Assembly: GCA_963664365.1 (NCBI GenBank)
Contig: OY761144.1
Coordinates: 2,852,001-2,916,000 of the forward strand
Reading direction: 5' to 3'
Source of the DNA: VXRN01 sp963664365
Lineage (GTDB): Bacteria; Chloroflexota; Dehalococcoidia; Lucifugimonadales; UBA1123
Length of the DNA: 64,000 bases
Below, one piece after another: positions 17,243-23,993 of the stretch; positions within the stretch are counted from its first letter, which is position 1, and the number at the start of each line of letters is the position of its first letter. A program made the position numbers and the translations under genes. The notes beneath the pieces were generated by a model. It ran no database searches and had not been told where the DNA came from. It worked only from the letters and a program-made list of their open reading frames with translations.

Positions 17243-17821
17243 ATGAACAACAAGCTCTTGCTGACCGCAATCTTGGCCGGGTTCGCCTTGGGTCTGGCCG
17301 CCATTCTGGCAGTCAGAATGACGGCCCGCGACTCGGCAGCTACGGCTCCGCTCCGTGCCGTCGCGGTCGAGGCTCAATCAGGCCCGGAAGCAAATCCGAC
17401 AGTGGACGTCAACAACATCATCATGGACATAAGGCCGGAAGAGAACATCACTTCAAGGGGTGGAGTCTATGTGGATCCTCCCGAACCCGGCGCGCCTGCC
17501 GCCGACGCAAGCGGCCAGAGCGATTCAGGCATTGGGTCGTTCCCCTCGAAAGTAGGCGACCGCTATGTACATTTCAACGACGGCTCCTACGTTCCGCTTC
17601 CTGACGACGTTAGAGTTTTTGATGTGGGGTATTCCACATGGTCTGGATGTGGTGACCCGCCTCGCGCGCCTGATCCTTGCCCTCCTGGGCCTTTCTACAC
17701 ATTGAGGAGAGGTGAGGCCGAAATAACGATAGATGCGATTGGAAACCGCTTTGATTGGGGAAGTGATGCAGACGATCCCAGTCAGTTCACTTTCCTAGAG
17801 ACAGACAGAGTACGACCCTAG
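17243..17821 (+). CDS. Small membrane-anchored exported protein, tandem family member C
   Basis: This 192-residue protein is a more diverged member of the same family. An N-terminal helix (about residues 5-27) is followed by a longer linker (DVNNIIMDIRPEENI, then VYVDPPEPGAPAADASG). Next comes the domain YVHFNDGSYVPLPDDVRVFD, a CGDPPRAPDPCPPGPFYTL loop with two cysteines spaced further apart than in A and B, and ITIDAIGNRFDW. It starts 35 bases after member B, probably in one transcript. The function is unknown. Confidence 0.65.
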   Translation: MNNKLLLTAILAGFALGLAAILAVRMTARDSAATAPLRAVAVEAQSGPEANPTVDVNNIIMDIRPEENITSRGGVYVDPPEPGAPAADASGQSDSGIGSFPSKVGDRYVHFNDGSYVPLPDDVRVFDVGYSTWSGCGDPPRAPDPCPPGPFYTLRRGEAEITIDAIGNRFDWGSDADDPSQFTFLETDRVRP

Positions 17822-17833
17822 AGGAATCATTGC

Positions 17834-18157
17834 ATGCCATCACGCACTACACGTTACGGGGTGCTGGCTGTTCTGGTCGTCACATCAGTTTGCCTGGTCG
17901 TCGCTAATCTCTACGCACACCACAATGGCTCGTACTTCGCCTCAGATAGCGCCTATCAATACGGGCCGCTTCAGGGGGACACGTCTGGATTGCCGGAGTT
18001 GTTCATGCCTGCCCGCTGGACGCTGAGCAATGCCACAAACACGCCCTTACGGTGGTATTCGTCGTCCGCCACCACCGCGAAGCACATGCGGCGCGGCTCT
18101 TCTTCTTTAGATCAACAACGACTTCGGTTGTCATGTGACGTTCTCCATGCGGGGTGA
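17834..18157 (+). pseudogene. Truncated fourth member of the small exported family, fused to ilvD antisense
   Basis: The reading frame begins 12 bases after member C with an anchor helix (YGVLAVLVVTSVCLVVANLY) and a linker, but the family domain (DFxDG to DGNGE) is absent. After about residue 85 the frame runs into the 46-bp direct repeat at 18090-18135, which is the antisense of the ilvD 5' end. The final residues are therefore translated from that sequence. This looks like a fourth paralog cut by the recombination that created the repeat. Confidence 0.55.
18090..18135 (-). repeat. 46-bp direct repeat, copy 2 (orphan ilvD 5' end)
   Basis: This copy is identical to 15735-15780 and in the same orientation. 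It carries the ATG and first ~15 codons of ilvD, but is followed on the minus strand by unrelated sequence, so no ilvD product can be made from it. Together the copies flank 2.3 kb like the ends of an inserted segment. Confidence 0.95.
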
Positions 18158-18175
18158 TGTTGGCGATTATATCAG
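18136..18175 (-). promoter_or_regulatory. Possible ancestral ilvD leader with -10-like box
   Basis: Immediately upstream of the orphan ilvD start (minus strand), GGAGAACGTCAC precedes the ATG. TATAAT occurs at 18172-18167. No clear -35 box is seen. This could be the original ilvD leader left behind by the insertion, or part of a leader that arrived with the duplication. Confidence 0.4.
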
Positions 18176-18326
18176 CGAGTAGTAAATGGTGGATAGTTCT
18201 TGGTATTGTACTTTGGCGAGAGGTGGGTGGACGCGCATACATATTTAGGGTCATGGGGAGTAAACTATCGGGCGGCGCGGCGTTATGGGCGCGCCGGATA
18301 GCCAGCCAGGAGTCTAGGAAAACGCC

Positions 18327-18971
18327 ATGAATTTGATCATAGTCAGGCACGCGGAGAGTACGGCGAACGCGGATGGCCGGTTTCAGGGCCGGTGCGACTA
18401 TCCATTATCGGAGAGGGGGCGGCGGCAGGCAGCGCTCTTGCGCGATCGGTTCGAGTCTGAGGACTATCTGCCGACGCATATCTACTCCAGCCCTCTGATC
18501 CGCACGCTCGAAACGGCCCAAATCGCCTCCGCCGGATGGGATCTTCCGATCACCAAGTGGGACGACCTTGTGGAGGTCGACGTCGGGGTGTTCTCAGATC
18601 TGACGTGGGAGGTTATCCAAGACCGGTTTCCCGAGATGGCTCTCCGGTTCTTGGAGACAAACAACCTGGATGTAGTGGAAGGGGCTGAGACGTTCGAGCA
18701 GCGGACGGGGCGCGGGGCGCGCGTCGTCGATAGAATCATGGCGGAGCGCACAAACGACGATCGTGTGCTGGTCTTTTCTCACGGTGGAATCATGCGGTAC
18801 CTGATAGCTCGCATACTGGATACGGGTCGGGTGTGGGGCATGAGGATACGCAACACCGCGATGTTCGAGTTTACCGTTGATGCGGACCTCTGGCAGTCGG
18901 ATGACGAGAAAACAGTCAATCTCAGCCGGTGGCGTATCAACCGGTTCAACGACGCCACTCACCTGGACTAA
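18327..18971 (+). CDS. Histidine phosphatase family (phosphoglycerate mutase-like) protein
   Basis: This 214-residue protein begins MNLIIVRHAESTANADGRFQ, the RHG/RHAE signature with catalytic His8. It contains SERGRRQAALLRDRF, YSSPLIRTLETAQ, and the second active-site histidine in VLVFSHGGIMRYL. These define the broad-specificity phosphatase/mutase branch (GpmB, CobC or similar). The substrate cannot be told from the sequence. The gene stands alone, downstream of the ilvD-flanked cassette, with its own GGAG about 15 bases upstream. Confidence 0.9.
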   Translation: MNLIIVRHAESTANADGRFQGRCDYPLSERGRRQAALLRDRFESEDYLPTHIYSSPLIRTLETAQIASAGWDLPITKWDDLVEVDVGVFSDLTWEVIQDRFPEMALRFLETNNLDVVEGAETFEQRTGRGARVVDRIMAERTNDDRVLVFSHGGIMRYLIARILDTGRVWGMRIRNTAMFEFTVDADLWQSDDEKTVNLSRWRINRFNDATHLD

Positions 18972-19448
18972 AAGTTTGGGGATTCTCCGATAAGGTGGAG
19001 GGGATCGTGCCTGATCCAGTCTAAGAAGATTCCCGAATCCTGACCAGAAAACAGCTAGGCGAGCCGGGCCGGAAATCTTTAGCCTTTCCCCTTGGCATCA
19101 ATAGATATCCGGGGGGATGTATATGCAGCAGGTTCAGACACGCCGACTAGGTTCGAGCGGCGATTCGGCTCAGTATGCGTGGGGAAGCGACGAGCAGGCG
19201 ATGGTCAGCGCACTGATGGGGGTAGCTTGGGACCACCACGTAGGCAGGTGGAGGAGGATCAGGATGTCGGTCGCGGGCGTGTTGAGCGCGATTGGTCCGG
19301 CGCGGCTGTTCGGACGCTGAGACATCTGCTCGATTTGATGTTCCTAACGAAGGGGCGGGCATTGACCCGCCTCTACTTGTTTTCGCGTTGACATTGGTCT
19401 GGGACGCTTCATAAACTCCGGTCACCACGCAATGGAGGCCAAGCTGAA
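18972..19448. other. Intergenic region, possible small ORF and a hairpin
   Basis: This 477-base spacer contains a possible short gene at 19117-19320 (listed separately). At 19352-19374 an inverted repeat GGGGCGGGCATTGACCCGCC is followed by CTCTACTTGTTTT. The latter could act as a terminator, or it may be one of the dispersed ...CCCCTAC palindromes. Nothing else is seen. Confidence 0.5.
19117..19320 (+). CDS. Possible small hypothetical protein
   Basis: This 67-residue frame begins MYMQQVQTRRLGSSGDSAQY. It contains DEQAMVSALMGVAWDHHVGR and a C-terminal hydrophobic stretch (MSVAGVLSAIGPARLF). GGGGGG directly precedes the first ATG, and a second ATG is two codons in. No family is recognised. 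The composition is plausible for a protein, but the short length leaves it uncertain. Confidence 0.35.
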   Translation: MYMQQVQTRRLGSSGDSAQYAWGSDEQAMVSALMGVAWDHHVGRWRRIRMSVAGVLSAIGPARLFGR

Positions 19449-20807
19449 GTGAAGCAACATCCGACCGCGCTCAGAATGACCGACCCCGGAATCCGCGAAC
19501 TGTTCTCGGAAGACCAAGTATGGCAGTCTTGGCTGGACGTCGAGGCCGCGCTGGCGCAGGCTCAGGCGGAGTTGGGCGTGATTCCGTCGGACGCGGCGGA
19601 GGAGATTACGCGCAAGTCGCGCCTCGAGCTTCTCGATAGGGATGCGATCTATGATGGCCTGGCGCGCACGGGACACCCGCTGGTGCCGCTCATCTGGGAG
19701 CTTGATCGCGTCTGCGACGGCGACGCGGGCGGCCACGTCCACTGGGGAGCGACCACCCAGAACATCACACAGACGGGCTTCCTCTTGCAACTTCGGCGGG
19801 CGCATCGGATCTACCTGGACCAGATCGCCACGATCCTGAACCTGATGGCTGATCTTGCCGAAGAGAGCAAGGACTACGTTCTGCCCGGTCGTACGCATGG
19901 ACAACACGCGGTGCCTTCAACATTCGGCCTCAAGGTGGCGGTGTGGATCGACGAGATGCTGCGGCACGTCGAACGGCTGAGGGGCTGCGAGAGTCGGGTG
20001 TTCGTGGCGATGCTCGGCGGCGGCGCGGGCACGCTGGGGTCGCTGGGTAATATCGGTCTGGACATCCAGGACAGAATGGCGGAGAGGCTGGGAATGGGGT
20101 CGATGCCGATGCCGTCACGGACGACGGCGGACCATCTCTGCGAGTACGTTACGCTGCTTGGGATGCTGTCGGCGACGTGCTCGAAGGTGGGGCGCGAGGT
20201 CTATACGATGATGAAGCAGGAGTTCGGGGAGGTCGAGGAGCCGGTGCCGCCGGGAACGGTCGGCTCCAGCACGATGCCGCAGAAGCGGAATCCGAAGGTG
20301 AGCCAGGACATTGTTACGTTCGCCGCGCGGGTGCGCGCTCTCGTGCCGCTGGCGCTGGAAGCGATGATGACCGAACACGAGGCGGACCGCACGACGTATG
20401 AAATGATGGATCAGGCGGTGACGCAGTCGGCGATACTGGTCGGCGACATTCTCCGGTACATGATCGAGTTGCTCAACGGGATCCGGGTGTTCCCGGAGCG
20501 GATGCGGCGGAACTTGGACTTATCGGGCGGGCTCATCATGTCCGAGGCGCTGATGCTGGAATTGGGCCGGAGTCTCGGACGCCAGCGGGCCCACGATGCC
20601 ATCTACGACGCGGCGCAGGCGTCGGTGGTGGAGGAGAAACCGTTTACGGAGACGCTGGCGGAGGTCGAGGACGTGCGGGAGAATTTGACACGGGAGCAGA
20701 TAGACGCGCTGATCGATCCGACCAAGTACACAGGAGCGAGCGAACTGCTGGCGGAAAGATTCGCGGCGCGGGCGCGGGAAGTGGCGGGGGAGTTGGGGTC
20801 AGCGTAG
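19449..20807 (+). CDS. Fumarase/aspartase-superfamily lyase (adenylosuccinate lyase or carboxymuconate cycloisomerase type)
   Basis: This 452-residue enzyme starts at GTG. The superfamily signature GSSTMPQKRNP is at residues 272-282, and the other two conserved regions appear as HWGATTQNITQTG and LPGRTHGQHAVPSTFG. The set favours the PurB / 3-carboxy-cis,cis-muconate cycloisomerase branch. The two are hard to separate by eye, and the neighbouring CoA-transferases favour a catabolic lyase over purine synthesis (inference). Its 3' end overlaps the convergent CoA-transferase by nine bases. Confidence 0.85.
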   Translation: MKQHPTALRMTDPGIRELFSEDQVWQSWLDVEAALAQAQAELGVIPSDAAEEITRKSRLELLDRDAIYDGLARTGHPLVPLIWELDRVCDGDAGGHVHWGATTQNITQTGFLLQLRRAHRIYLDQIATILNLMADLAEESKDYVLPGRTHGQHAVPSTFGLKVAVWIDEMLRHVERLRGCESRVFVAMLGGGAGTLGSLGNIGLDIQDRMAERLGMGSMPMPSRTTADHLCEYVTLLGMLSATCSKVGREVYTMMKQEFGEVEEPVPPGTVGSSTMPQKRNPKVSQDIVTFAARVRALVPLALEAMMTEHEADRTTYEMMDQAVTQSAILVGDILRYMIELLNGIRVFPERMRRNLDLSGGLIMSEALMLELGRSLGRQRAHDAIYDAAQASVVEEKPFTETLAEVEDVRENLTREQIDALIDPTKYTGASELLAERFAARAREVAGELGSA

Positions 20808-21929
20808 CGGCAGGCCGTCTGATTGTGGTATCACTCCCGCGGCCCGCATCGACTCTATCTCGGCATCTGAGTAGCCGAGCTCACTGAGGATGTCCGCCGT
20901 GTCGCCGCCAAATACGGGTGACGTCCCGGCCCTGACAGGTGTGACGCTCATTCTTGGCGCGATGCCGCCGTGCTCTATCTCCCCGAACGCGGGATGGCTC
21001 TGGGAGACTATCAGGCCCGCTTCCCTGGCATGGTGGTCTGAGCGGATGTCGTCCAGGGTTCGGTTGGCGGCGGCGGGGATGCCAGCTTCGCGCAACATCG
21101 ATACCCAGTCGGATGTGGCGCGCGAGGCGAAGATGGTCTCCAACTCTGACTGGTCGGCGGGATCGGAAAGCGCTCTGAAGGGTTCGAGATTTGTCAGCCG
21201 TTGCCGGTCTCCGTCTTGGTCGGCTGACAGCGCGAGCCAGCCGTCCGATGTCCGGTACAGCCTGGACAGGGGGCTGATGCCCTTCGCCTCCGGCCCTGAG
21301 ACCTCGGAAGGCTCGTGGCCGTCATAGTCCACCATGTACTCGGATGAGAATGTGGACGCCGTGAGCGCCAAGGAGGTCGATACCTGTTGGCCGACTCCGG
21401 TTCGCTCACGCTCCAGCAGGGCGAGCATGACGCCGTAGGCGGCCATGATGCCGGTTCCGTAATCGTTGAACGTGTACGGGGGAGGGCCGGGTTCGCCGTC
21501 GCCGCCGTTGCGAAGCTGCATACCGGTGGCGGCCTGCGCGTTCTGATCGAATCCTGGACGCATGGACCACGGCCCGTCTCGTCCAAAGGCGTTGATGGAG
21601 GCGTACACGATGCCGGGGTTGCGCTCGCTGAGTTGCTCGTATCCGATGCCGAGACGCTCAGCGACGCCCTTGCGAAATCCTTGAAGCAGCACGTCGGCGG
21701 TATCCGCCAGCTTGTAGAACGCTTCCAAGCCGCGCTCTTTCTTGATGTCGAGGCAGATGCTGCGTTTCCCGCGTCCGACGTCGAGCCACGGGGACAAGGC
21801 GGGCCGACGATGCTCGGGGTCTATCTTGATGACGTCCGCGCCGTACTCGGCGAGCGTTCTGCCGCAAGTGGGGCCTGCCAGGATGATGCAGAGGTCCAGT
21901 ACTCGGATCCCGTCCAGCGCTCCGGCCAT
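20799..21929 (-). CDS. Class III (CaiB/BaiF) CoA-transferase, Asp-containing
   Basis: This 376-residue protein has the family N-terminus LDGIRVLDLCIILAGPTCGR with LAEYGADVIKIDPEHR. The region FNDYGTGIMAAYGVMLALLE, followed by RERTGVGQQV, places an Asp where the family's catalytic aspartate is expected. Such enzymes move CoA between carboxylic acids. It follows the other CoA-transferase on the same strand by three bases, suggesting a two-gene unit and possibly a heteromeric enzyme. The acid substrate is unknown. Confidence 0.9.
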   Translation of the reverse strand: MAGALDGIRVLDLCIILAGPTCGRTLAEYGADVIKIDPEHRRPALSPWLDVGRGKRSICLDIKKERGLEAFYKLADTADVLLQGFRKGVAERLGIGYEQLSERNPGIVYASINAFGRDGPWSMRPGFDQNAQAATGMQLRNGGDGEPGPPPYTFNDYGTGIMAAYGVMLALLERERTGVGQQVSTSLALTASTFSSEYMVDYDGHEPSEVSGPEAKGISPLSRLYRTSDGWLALSADQDGDRQRLTNLEPFRALSDPADQSELETIFASRATSDWVSMLREAGIPAAANRTLDDIRSDHHAREAGLIVSQSHPAFGEIEHGGIAPRMSVTPVRAGTSPVFGGDTADILSELGYSDAEIESMRAAGVIPQSDGLPLR

Positions 21930-21932
21930 TGC

Positions 21933-23018
21933 CTACCTCCCGCCGACATTCAAGAGAGTTTCGTTGTGCTGGCCGAGCGTCGGAGCGGGGTTCGATGTCC
22001 CGCCCGGCGTGTCGCTCAGCTTGACCTGCACTCCGACCTGGCGCATCGGCCCATAGAAGGGGTCGTCGATGTCCAGTATGGCGCCAGATTCCCGCGCGTG
22101 CTCCGTCTCCATCCACTCCTGGAGCGTCCTGCACATAGTCAGGGGCACGCCCGTCTCTGCCATCAGGTTCTCCCACTCCGGCGCGGTACGTTCCAGCCAA
22201 GGCTCTCGGAAGCGTGCGGCCCACTCTTCACATTCCTCGGCGTTTTGATTGAGCCTGTCGTCCGTCAGCGCGTCGTACCATTCGGGGCGCCCCATCGCTT
22301 CGAGCAGCGGCCTCAGTGAACGCTCGTAGCTCGCGTTCAGGTTTATCCAGCGACCGTCGGCGCAGCGGTAGAAGCGGCCGATTGCGGGAGAAAGCGCCGC
22401 GGGACCCGGGACATCAGGTCTTCTGACGATGTTGGCGCCCATGGCGGTGAACATGGCGTCGTAAAGCGGTACGACGACGTTCTGGCTCCGGCCTGTTCTC
22501 TCGCGGTGGAACAGCGCGGCGGCGATGGCAGGAGCGGCGACCATGGCGGCGAATATGCTGGCGTAGGGCAGGGCGATGAAACTGGTGCCTTCGGTGTTGC
22601 CGGGGCTGCGGTCCACATAGACGCCGGCAGCGGATGAGACGACGATTTCGCTCCCGCGCACGCCGTGATCGGGATGGCCGGGGCCGAATCCGGGGAGGGT
22701 GACGTGGATGGCTTGATGGCCGCTCCGGTGAACATCGAATGGGTTTTCGCCGGAGTAGAAGCTCTCGATGACGACGTCGGCGTCGGAGAGCAGGGAGTTG
22801 AGTCGGTCGACGTCATCGTCGGCGCCGGGGTCCGCCGTTACGGACTGCTTGCCTCTGTTCCATACGGAGAACACGGGCGTCCCGCGAAGGGGATCACCGG
22901 ACGTCGGCTCGATCTTGATGACGTTCGCGCCCTGGTCGGCGAGCAGCATACCGAGGACGGCGACGCAGTGATGGTCGCCCATCTCTAGGACGGTGTATGG
23001 GGATAGAGCGCCCGGCAA
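21933..23018 (-). CDS. Class III CoA-transferase paralog lacking the usual Asp
   Basis: This ~361-residue protein has the family fold (VLEMGDHHCVAVLGMLLADQ, then GANVIKIEPTSGDPLRG; FHRERTGRSQNVVVPLYDAM). Aligned back from the shared RERTG, the position of the partner's NDYG aspartate is Ser here (PYASIFAAM). Classical chemistry is therefore doubtful for this subunit alone. A TTG at 23018 is the best start: GGAGG lies seven bases upstream, whereas the longer frame from 23036 would place that ribosome site inside the gene. It is the first gene of the pair with 20799-21929. Confidence 0.85.
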   Translation of the reverse strand: MPGALSPYTVLEMGDHHCVAVLGMLLADQGANVIKIEPTSGDPLRGTPVFSVWNRGKQSVTADPGADDDVDRLNSLLSDADVVIESFYSGENPFDVHRSGHQAIHVTLPGFGPGHPDHGVRGSEIVVSSAAGVYVDRSPGNTEGTSFIALPYASIFAAMVAAPAIAAALFHRERTGRSQNVVVPLYDAMFTAMGANIVRRPDVPGPAALSPAIGRFYRCADGRWINLNASYERSLRPLLEAMGRPEWYDALTDDRLNQNAEECEEWAARFREPWLERTAPEWENLMAETGVPLTMCRTLQEWMETEHARESGAILDIDDPFYGPMRQVGVQVKLSDTPGGTSNPAPTLGQHNETLLNVGGR

Positions 23019-23063
23019 GTTGTTACCTCCGCCCAAGATTGTACCACTCCCCGCCGTCGACCG

Positions 23064-23393
23064 TTATGACACGTACTCCTCAAGCACTTCCTTCACCCAG
23101 TTGTTTACACTCATTCCGCTCTCCGTAGCCGAGGCGGCGATTCGTTGATGAAGGTCGGGGCCGATTCGCAGAAGGATGTCTCCGGAGAAAGGCTTTTTCG
23201 GTTCGACGCCATCTTCCTTACACCACGCAAGATAGTCGTCGATAGAGACCTGGAACTCACGTCTAAGCTCTTCTACATCAGCAGCCTCGAACGTGACTAT
23301 AGGGTAGGGACCGGCGTTGACCACTTCTCCATGCAGCAAACCCACAGAGTCGTCATATTCAATCGTGGCGACATATCCGTTGTATTCCATCAT
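23064..23393 (-). CDS. hicB: HicB-type antitoxin
   Basis: This 109-residue protein has the partial RNase H-like HicB fold (NGYVATIEYDDSVGLLHGEV, VTFEAADVEELRREFQVSID, then DYLAWCKEDGVEPKKPFSG). A C-terminal Arc/RHH-type segment follows (LLRIGPDLHQRIAASATESG, then MSVNNWVKEVLEEYV) that would bind its operator. It overlaps the upstream HicA gene by four bases. The toxin-first order is typical of hicAB. Confidence 0.9.
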   Translation of the reverse strand: MMEYNGYVATIEYDDSVGLLHGEVVNAGPYPIVTFEAADVEELRREFQVSIDDYLAWCKEDGVEPKKPFSGDILLRIGPDLHQRIAASATESGMSVNNWVKEVLEEYVS

Positions 23394-23644
23394 GGCGTTA
23401 CTCCAATGCTCTCTAGGAATCTGGCCAGCGCTCGAACCGTTGCTCTGCCAGTTTCAGGATTGGGATGGGGCTTATGAACAATTATGCGCTCGTCCCCTTT
23501 CTTCAATCCAACCCGAGACCCCTTCCTTTCTGAGACTTCTACACCTATCGCAAGTAACAACGACTCAATCTCTGCCCATCTGATGTTCGCTGGCGTGGGC
23601 CGAGCGAAGACACGCTCAAGCGTGCGCCTGTGAACTCTTCTCAT
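23390..23644 (-). CDS. hicA: HicA-type mRNA interferase toxin
   Basis: This 84-residue protein has the dsRBD-like HicA core: IRWAEIESLLLAIGVEVSER, KGSRVGLKKGDERIIVHKPHP, and a final helix ATVRALARFLESIGV. The GSRV motif replaces the GSHh of some HicA proteins. I believe that variant is widespread in this subgroup, so it is not evidence of inactivation. The start is ATG with AGGAG-poor upstream sequence. Together with HicB it forms a complete module on the minus strand, upstream of the CoA-transferase pair. Confidence 0.85.
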   Translation of the reverse strand: MRRVHRRTLERVFARPTPANIRWAEIESLLLAIGVEVSERKGSRVGLKKGDERIIVHKPHPNPETGRATVRALARFLESIGVTP

Positions 23645-23758
23645 GGAGGCATGATAACATAATCGGTATCGTATTCTTGCGATACGAGAATCTGGACTAG
23701 GTGAAAGTTGCTACACGCCGTCCACGGGACTAAAATCTTAAGGGGTCGCACTTCACGC

Positions 23759-23849
23759 GGAGGGGTGGCCGAGTGGACGAAGGCACCTGTCTTGAAAACA
23801 GGCATACGTTAACCGCGTATCGTGGGTTCGAATCCCACCCCCTCCGCCA
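23759..23849 (+). tRNA. tRNA-Ser (anticodon UGA)
   Basis: The sequence folds as a class II tRNA. The acceptor stem is GGAGGGG with CCCCTCC, G is the discriminator, and CCA is encoded. The D-arm contains GGCCGAGTGGACGAAGGC, and the anticodon stem is CCTGT/ACAGG with loop CTTGAAA (anticodon TGA). A long variable arm follows (ATACGTTAACCGCGTAT), then the T-arm GTGGG-TTCGAAT-CCCAC. The long variable arm and UGA anticodon identify a serine tRNA reading UCA. Confidence 0.97.
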
Positions 23850-23993
23850 ACTTCATTTCTAATGGGCGGTTACTGCCTCGGTCAATCCGCGCTCAGATTG
23901 CCCACGTAGTAGTTTGGAGAGGGAAGCCTCTCCCAGTCAGAGTAGTACGGCGCGGCGGTTTACGCAGGCCAAGACGACCGGAGGAGAAAGACA

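Noticed and set aside
23390..23644. HicA inactivation because GSRV replaces GSHh
   Set aside because: As far as I know, the GSRV variant is common in this HicA subgroup, so it does not show loss of function.
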